From assembly GCA_964405405.1 (NCBI GenBank), contig CAYONT010000009.1, positions 4,684-68,683 of the forward strand: 64,000 bases of DNA. Direction: 5' to 3'. A program made the translations under genes and the position numbers. This DNA comes from CAMCYM01 sp964405405 (GTDB lineage Bacteria; Bacteroidota; Bacteroidia; Flavobacteriales_D; Sanyastnellaceae). Positions within the stretch are counted from its first letter, which is position 1. Each line of letters begins with the position of its first letter. Under the pieces are notes generated by a model. That model was given only the letters and a program-made list of their open reading frames with translations, was not told the origin of the DNA and searched no databases. Below, piece after piece: positions 35,338 to 43,654 of the stretch.

Positions 35338-36156
35338 ATGGAATTTGGCATGAAAACACCCCCAGTATACCTCGCGGAACAGCTCATCCGGCTCCGGAAA
35401 TCCCGCGGGCTCACCCAGCAGGCACTGGCGGAGGCATTGAACTTAACACGCTCAGCCATAGGCGCTTATGAAGAGGGCCGAGCGGAGCCCAAACTCGCCA
35501 CCCTCAGCGCACTGGCCGCATTCTTCGGGGAATCGTTGGACGCCCTGGTTCTCGGGCCCCAGGAAGGGCGCACCTTGGCCCACCGGACCGGCACGCACCT
35601 GCGGGTGCTGACCGTTCCGACCGCTCCGGGTGATCGGGAGCGCGTCGCGGTCGTACCCGTGCGCGCAGCCGCGGGTTACCTGAGTGGATACGGCGATCCG
35701 GAATACATGGGAGCCCTGCCCACCTTCGCCCTGCCGCTCAAGGAGGTATCACCGGACGCCACTTACCGGCTCTTCCAAATCGAAGGGGAGAGCATGCTCC
35801 CCATTCCCCCGGGGAGCTACATCCTGTGCACGTACCAGGAAAACTGGACGCACGCCGGGGGCATGCGGCCCTATGTCGTCGTCACCCGCGAGCACGGAAT
35901 CGTCTTCAAGCGGCTCGAAAACCGGTTGGATACGCATGGAGATTGGTTGTTTCTGTCAGACAACCCGGATTTTGCACCGTTCACGGTCGGGCCCGAGGAC
36001 ATTGTCGAAGTGTGGCGCGCGGTGGGCTATTTGGCCTTCCATTGGCCTACACCTGCCTTTTCCGGCATGGAGCGCATCCAGGTGACCCTCGACCAGGTCC
36101 GGGAAGATGTGAAGCACCTTCGGGCGCAATGGAAGCCAGGAGGCCCCATGGACTGA
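35338..36156 (+). CDS. Self-cleaving XRE/S24 repressor (LexA/CI-like)
   Basis: A 272-residue regulator. The N-terminal helix-turn-helix (LIRLRKSRGLTQQALAEALN, SAIGAYEEGRAEP) is of the Cro/CI type, not the winged helix of classical LexA. The C-terminal S24 domain has the cleavage pair A112-G113 in AAAGYLSGY, nucleophile S152 in GESMLPI and general base K191 in VFKRLENR, so RecA-stimulated autocleavage is expected. Divergent from dinB, it probably represses the whole cassette and itself. ATG 35350 (MKTPPVYL) is an alternative start, and a GTG at 35326 is possible but unlikely because it overlaps the -7 element. A gap follows the gene. Confidence 0.9.
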   Translation: MEFGMKTPPVYLAEQLIRLRKSRGLTQQALAEALNLTRSAIGAYEEGRAEPKLATLSALAAFFGESLDALVLGPQEGRTLAHRTGTHLRVLTVPTAPGDRERVAVVPVRAAAGYLSGYGDPEYMGALPTFALPLKEVSPDATYRLFQIEGESMLPIPPGSYILCTYQENWTHAGGMRPYVVVTREHGIVFKRLENRLDTHGDWLFLSDNPDFAPFTVGPEDIVEVWRAVGYLAFHWPTPAFSGMERIQVTLDQVREDVKHLRAQWKPGGPMD

Positions 36157-36179
36157 GCGGGAAGTAGCGCCGTCCCCTG

Positions 36180-36279
36180 NNNNNNNNNNNNNNNNNNNNN
36201 NNNNNNNNNNNNNNNNNNNNNNNNNNNNNNNNNNNNNNNNNNNNNNNNNNNNNNNNNNNNNNNNNNNNNNNNNNNNNNN
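36180..36279. other. Assembly gap (100 N)
   Basis: One hundred unknown bases, a scaffold placeholder whose real length is unknown. It hides the 3' end of the NifU-like gene. No repeat is visible in the short flanks. Confidence 0.99.
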
Positions 36280-36962
36280 GCGGCGACGACTTCTTTTACT
36301 TCGGGAATCTTCGCCGTCAGGAGCTGTTCGATGCCGCCCTTGAGGGTTTGCATCGAGGAGGGGCAACCGCTGCAAGCACCGCGCATCCGGACATAGACCG
36401 TACCGTCTTTGAAAGCCTTGAAGTCGATGGCACCGCCATCTTGTTCCACTGCAGGACGCACAAATTCATCCAACAAGTGCCGGATGGCGTCATCGAACGG
36501 AGAGGGTACGATGTCGTTGTCCTCGATGAAGCCGGTGCCAGTGGCCGAAGCGAACGCCGCGCCGCCCGCGCCGCCCGCGCCGCCCGAACCGCCCGCGCCA
36601 TGCTCCGAGGCATGGCCGGCTCCGAGTTGACCGGATTCCCAAGCGGCTTGGAGCGCTTCCACGTCTACGGCGACGGGATGCTCCATGAGCCACTCCCGGA
36701 TGTATTCGCGCAGCTGTTGAACGATCATCTCCCAGCCCAAGGCGCTGTCCTTGGTGACCGAGACGAAGGGCCCGCTGATGAAAACCGAGGTGACAAAGGG
36801 AAAGTGAAACAGCTCCGTGGCGAGGGCGGAGCAAACCGCAGCTTCTTGGGGCGAACGGAACTCGATCTGGTGGCCACCGGGGAGCAGGTCGCGGTCCGCC
36901 ACGAACTTCATGACCTCCGGATTCGGGGTCATTTCGGCGTACACAGAAGTGGGAATGGGCAT
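36280..36962 (-). CDS. NifU-like iron-sulfur cluster carrier (Nfu type), 3' end in gap
   Basis: About 227 residues are visible. Residues 1-95 form an Nfu N-terminal-like domain (YAEMTPNPEVMKFVADRDLL, FPFVTSVFISGPFVSVTK). A Gly/Ala-rich linker follows at about 115-140 (several GGAGG units). The C-terminal NifU domain has the cluster-binding CxxC in RGACSGCPSSMQTLKGG. It delivers Fe-S clusters to apoproteins, with complex II a plausible client. The reading frame enters the gap after VKEVVA, just short of the usual end. A TACCTTTG element lies 4 bases upstream of ATG 36962. Confidence 0.93.
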
Positions 36963-36966
36963 GGTG

Positions 36967-36974
36967 CAAAGGTA
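36967..36974 (-). promoter_or_regulatory. NifU-like gene -7 promoter element
   Basis: TACCTTTG on the minus strand, separated from the ATG by CACC only, predicting a leaderless mRNA. Confidence 0.6.
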
Positions 36975-37013
36975 GAAGGGGCCGCGTAACTTGGCCGCTC
37001 AAAAACCGCCATT

Positions 37014-40000
37014 TTGAAAGTTTTGCAACCTGTGAATTCCGGTCGAAATGCAGGCCTGGAGGGCCTGTGGGGCCTGCGCCCTGTCCTCTTGGGGGCCCTG
37101 CTGACCTTCGCCGTGGGGGCCGTAGGCCAAACCCTCTCCACAACGTTCCCCTCCAACGGGACCACGGATCCCGACGTGGTGAGCGTGGTGCTGGAGCACG
37201 CCACGGTGCATTTGCCTGGCGGGGAGGTGTTGCGTGATGGCGCTGTGTGGGTCCAAGGGGGCCGGGTGGAGGCCGTGGGGCCGAGCGGAGCTTTGCCGGT
37301 TCGGGGTGCTGTGGTTCGGTTGGACTTCACGGGGTTGCACCTGTACCCGTCGTGGGTGGATTTGAGCCCGGATTGGGTTTGGCCTGAAGGATTCGCCAAG
37401 ACGCCGGAGGGACGGCAAGGGGGCGGGGCCCAAGAACTGTCGGACAAGCGGGGGGCTTTCGGCTGGAACGAGGCGGTGCGGCCGGAGGTGGATGCGGTCG
37501 ATGGCTTCGACCCGCGGGAGGGCAGGCAGAGCGAGGTGGCGGCGCAGTTGCGGAAGGCGGGGGTGGGGACGGTGTTGGTTCACGTTCAGGATGGGCTGGC
37601 GCGCGGAACCGGGGTGCTGGCAGCGGTCGGAACGGACCCCCGCCGCGCGCTGTTGGTGCCCCGTGCCTCCACGCACTGGAGCTTCCAGCGCGGGAGTTCG
37701 AGCCAGGACTACCCCCGGTCGCTCATGGGCGCCATCGCTCTGCTGGAACAGACCTATCACGACGCGACCTGGCACGCTGCAGCGACCGCGGCTGGGGAGC
37801 GGCCGGAGCCGAATCTGTCCCTGACGGCCCTGTCGGAGACCCGCCGGCTCCCCGCCTTCTTCGCGGTCGGCGGGTGGGCCGATGCCCTGCGGGCCGACGC
37901 ACTGCGACGCCGGCTGGGCACAGACCGGCCCTGGATCCTGACCGGCGTGGCGGATGGTTACCAACGCGTGGCCGAGTTGCAGGCCACCGGCGCAGCCTGC
38001 GTCGTGCCCTTGAACTTCCCGAAACCCTTCGACGTGGCGGACCCAGAAGCCGCCCGGTTGATTCCGTTGGGCGAGCTCAAACACTGGGAATGGGCGCCCT
38101 CCAATCCTGCGGTGCTGCACGCCGCAGGCATCCCCATCGCCTTCACCACGGCCGGCCTGAAGGACCCGGCGGACGCCTGGGCGGCCACCCGCCAGGCCAT
38201 CGAGCGGGGTTTGTCCCCGGAGGCCGCCTTGGCGGCTTGGACCGAGGTGCCGGCGCGCTTGGCCGGTGCGGCCGACCGGGTGGGGTCCATCCGGCAGGGC
38301 GCAGAGGCGAACTTCCTCGTGATGTCCGGCCCCATTTGGGAGCCCGATTCACGGCTGTTGGAACATTGGGTCCAAGGTGTGCCGGAGGTGCTGGCGGACC
38401 GCGAGGAAGTGGACCTGCGCGGTTGGTACGACGTCGGTTGGGAAGGCGCCATGGTGCGGTTGGAGATCTCCGGCAAGCGCGAGAAGCCGGAGGCCGCCCT
38501 GCTCCTCCGCAACGCTGCAGACACCCTGCGGATTCCGGTGCAGTTGCGCCGGCAAGGCCGCCAGCTGCAGTGGGACTTCCACATCGACACGCTCGGGATG
38601 TCGGGATGGGTTCGCATGCAAGGCCAAATCTGGATGGACAGCCGCATCATCGAAGGCGATGGCATCCGGCCCGATGGCACCGCTTTCACCTGGAGCGGCA
38701 TCCGGCAATCGGATGAGCGGGGCGATCCCCGGTCCGCAAAATCGCAGACCGAAGGGTCGGACGGAAACGAAGGAGACGCGTTGGGGGATTTGGTTTATCC
38801 CTTCACGGCGTACGGCCGCCCTGAACTTCCGCGCCAAGGGTCGGTTTGGATTCGGAACGCTACGGTTTGGACGAACGAGGCCCAGGGCATCCTCCCCTAT
38901 GCGGAGGTCTTGATCCACCAGGGGAAGATTGTGGCGGTGGGCAACATGCTCAACCCCACGGCGCTCTTGGGGGCCCAAGTGGCCGCTGGCTTGCAGGTCA
39001 TCGACGCTTCCGGTAAGCACGTGACGTCCGGCATCATCGACGAGCACAGCCACATCGCCATTGCGCGCGGGGTCAACGAGGGCACCCAGGCGTCGAGCGC
39101 CGAGGTGAGCATCGGCCATGTGCTGGATTCGGAGGACATCGAAATCTACCGCCAGCTGGCCGGGGGGGTCACCGTTGCCCAATTGCTCCATGGCTCCGCA
39201 AACCCGATCGGAGGCCAAAGCGCGGTCATCAAACTCCGCTGGGGGGCAGCGCCCGAAGCGCTCAAGATGGAGGGGTCGGTGCCTTTCATCAAGTTTGCCC
39301 TGGGCGAAAACGTGAAGCAGAGCAACTGGGGCAATGAGTACCGGAGCCGGTTTCCTCAGTCGCGCATGGGGGTAGAGCAGGTGTATTACGACCATTTCTT
39401 GCGCGCAGCGGCCTATGATGCCGCTTGGCAGGCCCATGCGGCGGCGGTGGCAGGCGCAACCCGCCGAGAGCGGCGCAACGGGAGCGAGGCGGTGGCACCG
39501 AGGAGGGACTTGGAGCTGGAGGTTTTGGCCCAAATCCTGCGTGAAGAGCGGTTCATCACTTGCCACAGCTACCGGCAGGATGAGATCAACATGCTGATGC
39601 ACGTCGCGGATTCGCTGGGATTCCGCATCAATACGTTCACCCACATCCTCGAAGGATACAAGGTGGCGGACAAGATGGCCCAACACGGCGCGGGCGGCTC
39701 GAGTTTCAGCGACTGGTGGGCCTACAAGTACGAGGTCAAGGATGCGATCCCATACAACGGTGCTGTGCTCCACGGCCAAGGGGTCGTCACGGCGTTCAAT
39801 TCCGACGATGCAGAGATGGCCCGACGGCTCAACCAAGAGGCGGCAAAGGCGGTCAAGTATGGCGGGGTGAGTGAGGAGGAGGCTTGGAAGTTCGTGACGT
39901 TGAACCCGGCGCGTCTGCTGCACATCGACCACCGGGTGGGGTCGTTGGCTCCTGGCAAGGACGCCGATGTGGTCATCTGGAGCGACAACCCCCTGAGCAT

Positions 40001-40211
40001 CTACGCCCGGGCCGAGCAGACGTATGTCGACGGCCGGTTGTACTTCGATCTTGCTTCAGACCAAGCCCTGCGGGCCGCCATGGTCCAAGAGCGCGCCCGA
40101 CTCGTCCAAAAGATGGCGGGCGATGGCACCCCCAAGGAGGAGCGGCGCAAGCCCTCCGGGCGGGTCCGCAACCACTACCATTGTGACACCCTGACCGACG
40201 AAATCCGATGA
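37014..40211 (+). CDS. Exported two-domain amidohydrolase-like protein
   Basis: A 1065-residue predicted periplasmic protein with a signal peptide (WGLRPVLLGALLTFAVGAVGQ). The first half (about 55-455) has an amidohydrolase fold, but its metal site is degenerate: LYPSWVDLSPDW replaces the usual PGxxDxHxH. The second half (about 600-1030) looks active: GIIDEHSHIAIARG (HxH), TCHSYRQDEIN, THILEGYK and FNSDDAEMARR give the remaining His and Asp ligands. The substrate is unknown; imidazolonepropionase- or dipeptidase-like reactions are typical. The start is uncertain: TTG 37014 or GTG 37032, as no in-frame ATG fits. It overlaps the next gene by ATGA. Confidence 0.85.
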   Translation: MKVLQPVNSGRNAGLEGLWGLRPVLLGALLTFAVGAVGQTLSTTFPSNGTTDPDVVSVVLEHATVHLPGGEVLRDGAVWVQGGRVEAVGPSGALPVRGAVVRLDFTGLHLYPSWVDLSPDWVWPEGFAKTPEGRQGGGAQELSDKRGAFGWNEAVRPEVDAVDGFDPREGRQSEVAAQLRKAGVGTVLVHVQDGLARGTGVLAAVGTDPRRALLVPRASTHWSFQRGSSSQDYPRSLMGAIALLEQTYHDATWHAAATAAGERPEPNLSLTALSETRRLPAFFAVGGWADALRADALRRRLGTDRPWILTGVADGYQRVAELQATGAACVVPLNFPKPFDVADPEAARLIPLGELKHWEWAPSNPAVLHAAGIPIAFTTAGLKDPADAWAATRQAIERGLSPEAALAAWTEVPARLAGAADRVGSIRQGAEANFLVMSGPIWEPDSRLLEHWVQGVPEVLADREEVDLRGWYDVGWEGAMVRLEISGKREKPEAALLLRNAADTLRIPVQLRRQGRQLQWDFHIDTLGMSGWVRMQGQIWMDSRIIEGDGIRPDGTAFTWSGIRQSDERGDPRSAKSQTEGSDGNEGDALGDLVYPFTAYGRPELPRQGSVWIRNATVWTNEAQGILPYAEVLIHQGKIVAVGNMLNPTALLGAQVAAGLQVIDASGKHVTSGIIDEHSHIAIARGVNEGTQASSAEVSIGHVLDSEDIEIYRQLAGGVTVAQLLHGSANPIGGQSAVIKLRWGAAPEALKMEGSVPFIKFALGENVKQSNWGNEYRSRFPQSRMGVEQVYYDHFLRAAAYDAAWQAHAAAVAGATRRERRNGSEAVAPRRDLELEVLAQILREERFITCHSYRQDEINMLMHVADSLGFRINTFTHILEGYKVADKMAQHGAGGSSFSDWWAYKYEVKDAIPYNGAVLHGQGVVTAFNSDDAEMARRLNQEAAKAVKYGGVSEEEAWKFVTLNPARLLHIDHRVGSLAPGKDADVVIWSDNPLSIYARAEQTYVDGRLYFDLASDQALRAAMVQERARLVQKMAGDGTPKEERRKPSGRVRNHYHCDTLTDEIR

Positions 40212-41617
40212 ATCCTCTCCGGCCCACCCTCCCGAAGCCCTTTCGGTCTCCCAGGTCTCTCAGGTCCTGCTGGTCTCCCCGGCCCATCGCAGCCCTGATC
40301 GCCCTCGCCCTGGGGCAATCCGTTGCTCCCAGCCCGGCGCTCTGGGCCCAGCCCACGCCGGCCCCTCCCCAGACGGGCGCCACCCTCCTCGTCGGCGCCA
40401 AGGCCCACCTCGGCACGGGCGATGCCATCGAGAACGCCGCCATCGGATTCCGGAACGGCACCATTGACTTCGTGGGCCGCGCCAACGAGGTCGACCGATC
40501 GAAGTACACCGAAGTCGTGGACGTGACCGGAAGCCACGTGTACCCTGGCTTCATCGCCCCCAACACGACCCTGGGGCTGCAGGAAATCGAGGCCGTACGC
40601 GCCTCCGTGGACGCATACGAGGTGGGCACCTTCCGACCCAACGTACGCTCGGTCATCGCTTACAACACCGAGAGCGAGGTCATTCCCACGGTGCGGACGA
40701 ATGGCGTGCTGCTGGGCCAACCCACGCCCCGCGGGGGCGTGATCAGCGGCTCGAGCGGTGTGGTCCACTTCGACGCATGGAACTGGGAGGACGCTGCCAT
40801 CCGCATGGTCGACGGCGTGCACCTGCACTGGCCCGCGATATTACACCGCCACTACGATTCCGGAACTTTGGAAGTGCGACGGGCCAAATCCTACGACCAA
40901 CAGCGCCGCGAAATCGAATCTTTCTTCCGGGAAGCGGCCGCCTACCTGCAGGCCCATCCCCGGCCCGTGGCAGAAGTCTCCGCCACCCCGCGCGACATCC
41001 GGCTCGAGGCCATGCGTGGGGTGTTTCGCGGGGACGCTGCTTTGTACGTCCATGCAGACGATGCCCGGGCCTTGTCAGAGGTGGTGCATTTCAAGCGTGC
41101 GTTCAACCTGGCACAGGTAGTCATCGTGGGCGGTGCAGAGAGCCATCGGGTGGCCGATATGTTGCGCGACAACGGCATTTCCGTGATGCTGCAGCGCGTT
41201 CACAGCTTGCCCTACCACGAGGATGATGACGTAGATCTGCCCTTCAAGCTCCCCAAACTGCTGCAAGATGAGGGGGTCTTGTTCTGCTTGCAAAACGAGG
41301 GCCCCCACGAATTCATGGGCACGCGCAACCTGCCGTTCTATGCGGGAACAGCTTGTGCTTATGGTTTGACCTACGAACAAGCCGTTCGCAGCGTATCCCT
41401 GAACGCCGCTCGCATCCTGGGCATCGACGCGCGCTATGGCTCGCTGGAGGCGGGAAAGAGTGCAACGCTGTTCATTTCGACGGGGGATGCCTTGGACATG
41501 CGGACAAACCACGTGACCCACGCGTTCATCGATGGCCGCTCCATCGATCTCAACAACCGCCAGCGGGAGTTGTACCGGAAGTACCAAGCGAAGTACAACG
41601 CGCCCATCCAGGACTGA
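40208..41617 (+). CDS. Exported amidohydrolase-like partner with degenerate metal site
   Basis: A 469-residue protein starting 4 bases inside the previous gene (ATGA overlap), so the two are translationally coupled. A basic N-terminus and hydrophobic stretch (IAALIALALGQSVAPSPALWAQ) form a signal peptide. The fold is again amidohydrolase-like (ENAAIGFRNGTIDFVG, VYPGFIAPNTTLGLQEIEA, GSLEAGKSATLFI), yet the HxH site is replaced by APNTT, so it is probably not catalytic by itself. A heterodimer with its partner is likely. The pairing of such genes is familiar in Bacteroidota; the substrate is unknown. Confidence 0.85.
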   Translation: MNPLRPTLPKPFRSPRSLRSCWSPRPIAALIALALGQSVAPSPALWAQPTPAPPQTGATLLVGAKAHLGTGDAIENAAIGFRNGTIDFVGRANEVDRSKYTEVVDVTGSHVYPGFIAPNTTLGLQEIEAVRASVDAYEVGTFRPNVRSVIAYNTESEVIPTVRTNGVLLGQPTPRGGVISGSSGVVHFDAWNWEDAAIRMVDGVHLHWPAILHRHYDSGTLEVRRAKSYDQQRREIESFFREAAAYLQAHPRPVAEVSATPRDIRLEAMRGVFRGDAALYVHADDARALSEVVHFKRAFNLAQVVIVGGAESHRVADMLRDNGISVMLQRVHSLPYHEDDDVDLPFKLPKLLQDEGVLFCLQNEGPHEFMGTRNLPFYAGTACAYGLTYEQAVRSVSLNAARILGIDARYGSLEAGKSATLFISTGDALDMRTNHVTHAFIDGRSIDLNNRQRELYRKYQAKYNAPIQD

Positions 41618-41618
41618 G

Positions 41619-41663
41619 GCCCCTCGGTGGACGACGGCGCCCCTCGGTGGACGACGGCGCCCC
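41619..41663. repeat. 20-bp tandem repeat, left of gap
   Basis: Two exact copies of a 20-base unit beginning GCCCCTCGGTGG (41619-41638, 41639-41658) and 5 bases of a third run into the N gap. The array starts directly after the stop codon of the upstream gene. Confidence 0.95.
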
Positions 41664-41763
41664 NNNNNNNNNNNNNNNNNNNNNNNNNNNNNNNNNNNNN
41701 NNNNNNNNNNNNNNNNNNNNNNNNNNNNNNNNNNNNNNNNNNNNNNNNNNNNNNNNNNNNNNN
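41664..41763. other. Assembly gap (100 N) inside a tandem repeat
   Basis: One hundred unknown bases with the same 20-base repeat on both sides, so the gap is almost certainly a longer array that the assembler could not resolve. The true size is unknown. Confidence 0.99.
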
Positions 41764-41808
41764 GCCCCTCGGTGGACGACGGCGCCCCTCGGTGGACGAC
41801 GGCGCCCC
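41764..41808. repeat. 20-bp tandem repeat, right of gap
   Basis: Two exact copies of the same unit (41764-41783, 41784-41803) and a 5-base partial copy, in the same phase as the left side. The array ends 14 bases before the stop codon of the DUF4139 gene on the other strand. Confidence 0.95.
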
Positions 41809-41821
41809 GGGATTTCCCGGT

Positions 41822-43543
41822 TTACTCGACCTGGAGATTGAGCTCCTTGGGACCCTCCACGGTGTACTTCATCTCCCGCTTCTCGCTTTTTCCAGCTGCA
41901 ACGCGGAAGTCCCAGAGCACCGTTCCAGTGGAGGCTTCCAAGCGACCGTTGTCGAGTTTTTGGGTCGTGATGACGATTTCTTCGTTGTTGGCGATGGGGA
42001 TTTGGTCGTCCAGTTGGATGTGGATTTCGCTTTTCTTGCGGTTGGTGACCACAAATTCGTAGGTGCGAATGAACTTGTGCTTGGTCCCGGTCAGGTTGCG
42101 GTCGTCTTCTCGCAAGGTGCGCTTGCGCCGGACCTGGATGCCCGGATCGGCTCCGAGTGACAGCGCCAGGGTGTCTGCGTTGAAGTCAAGTTGCAAAACG
42201 CTCTGACCCATGTAATCCTCCTCAAAGTAAATCTGCATCGGTCCGCTGAGCAGGTCGAGTTGCTCCCAATCGGTGAGCAAGGCCGTGAGGTACACCTGGG
42301 GGTCGAGTTTGGGTGTACACTGGTACAGGTATTCCACTTGAAGCGCGTGGTTGAGGATGCGCACCGAGTGCTGGAGACCATCGGCGGGGATGTCCTGCCT
42401 TCCCGAAACATCGAAGCGGGTCTGGGTGGGGGTGGCAGCCACCGTGACGGGCGCGAAGTTGAGGTCATCGGCATAGCCCATCTCGCTGTCCGCCTGGGCA
42501 CGTCTGCTAACAGCCACTTCAGAGGTGCTGTTGAACAAGGCCACAGGTGCCGCATTGAGCCCCTGGGTGTAGGCTGCTTGTCGGGACTGGGGCATGAAGG
42601 TGAGGTTGTAGGGGGACAGCATGGGCTTCGCCCGGTTGTTGCTGGGTGCGCCGGTGCTGATGCTCAAGGCCACCTGCTTCCAATCCTCCCCCGTAGAATT
42701 GTACACCATGGCCTGGTATTCCAATTGCAAGGGCTGTTTGAGGTCCTTCACCCGGGCATTGTAGCTCGGTGACCAAGTGGCTCCTTGCATCCAATAAGAC
42801 AGCATCAAAGCCCCTTTTCCAGCCTGGTTTGCATCGATGCGGACCAACATTTCCAGCGTGCTTTGGGTAATGAGGGCCGGCAGGGCTGCAAGGTCTTTGT
42901 CCAAGGCCAAAACCTGTTCCTGCAGCCCCCGTACTTCCTTTTCAATGGCGGCCCGGCCGGTGTGGATGGCAGCAAATCGCTCATTGAAAAAACGGTTGGC
43001 ATCGATGAGGCGCTGCAGGTCCACACCGCTGTCTTTGACGAGGAAGGACTGGTTGTTGAGCAACAGTTGTTCTTCCCGGTCGAAGAGTACGCCTCGACCC
43101 ACCGCCACGTTGATGCGGTCGTTGAGTTCTTGGCGTTGCTTCAGCATCCGATTCCGGGTGGCTTCGCTTTCCTTTCCGGAGAGGGTGTCCACGTGGTAGC
43201 GGTGGCTGATGCTCACCACTTCGAAGGGACCATCTCCGCTCACCCGCACTTGGCTTGGGTTAACGGATGCATGTAGGCCGGTAAAAACCAATGTACTAAC
43301 TCCTGGAACCAGGTTTACATCCGCGGTTCGTCGGACTTGGGCACCCTGCTGAAAGACCACAACCTGATCGATTTTCGACGGGACGGTTTTCTCGTTGTCT
43401 CCTGCACCCCAGGCCAGGGTTTGAACGAGGAGCACCAGCATCCATGCGATTCCGCTTTTCGGGAAGGGCCGGGATGGGGTGTTGAATCGGGGTGGGGCGA
43501 ACGGTTGCCCCATCGGGGCGGAGGAGGTGCAGGATGGTTTCAT
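41822..43543 (-). CDS. Exported DUF4139 (mucoidy-inhibitor-like) protein
   Basis: A 573-residue secreted protein of unknown function. After a signal segment (GIAWMLVLLVQTLAWGAG) it has the DUF4140 N-terminal domain (IDQVVVFQQGAQVRRTADVNL), a coiled-coil at about 130-235 (MLKQRQELNDRINV, IEKEVRGLQEQVLALDKDL) and the DUF4139 domain at about 245-573 (LSYWMQGATWSPSYNARV, RTYEFVVTNRKKSEIHI, LWDFRVAAGKSEKREMKYTVE). The start at 43543 is tentative, as ATG 43513 would shorten the N-terminus. A TAACTTCG element lies 25 bases upstream. No operon partner is evident. Confidence 0.88.
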   Translation of the reverse strand: MKPSCTSSAPMGQPFAPPRFNTPSRPFPKSGIAWMLVLLVQTLAWGAGDNEKTVPSKIDQVVVFQQGAQVRRTADVNLVPGVSTLVFTGLHASVNPSQVRVSGDGPFEVVSISHRYHVDTLSGKESEATRNRMLKQRQELNDRINVAVGRGVLFDREEQLLLNNQSFLVKDSGVDLQRLIDANRFFNERFAAIHTGRAAIEKEVRGLQEQVLALDKDLAALPALITQSTLEMLVRIDANQAGKGALMLSYWMQGATWSPSYNARVKDLKQPLQLEYQAMVYNSTGEDWKQVALSISTGAPSNNRAKPMLSPYNLTFMPQSRQAAYTQGLNAAPVALFNSTSEVAVSRRAQADSEMGYADDLNFAPVTVAATPTQTRFDVSGRQDIPADGLQHSVRILNHALQVEYLYQCTPKLDPQVYLTALLTDWEQLDLLSGPMQIYFEEDYMGQSVLQLDFNADTLALSLGADPGIQVRRKRTLREDDRNLTGTKHKFIRTYEFVVTNRKKSEIHIQLDDQIPIANNEEIVITTQKLDNGRLEASTGTVLWDFRVAAGKSEKREMKYTVEGPKELNLQVE

Positions 43544-43568
43544 GGGCTTGGCGAAACAAATGCCGTGC

Positions 43569-43576
43569 CGAAGTTA
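43569..43576 (-). promoter_or_regulatory. DUF4139 gene -7 promoter element
   Basis: TAACTTCG on the minus strand, 25 bases upstream of ATG 43543. Confidence 0.45.
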
Positions 43577-43654
43577 ATACTTGGACCCAACGGGCGGAAC
43601 GAGGGGGGGGAATTCCCGCGGGGACTTGGGGGGGTTCGGAAACGGGAGAGGGGG

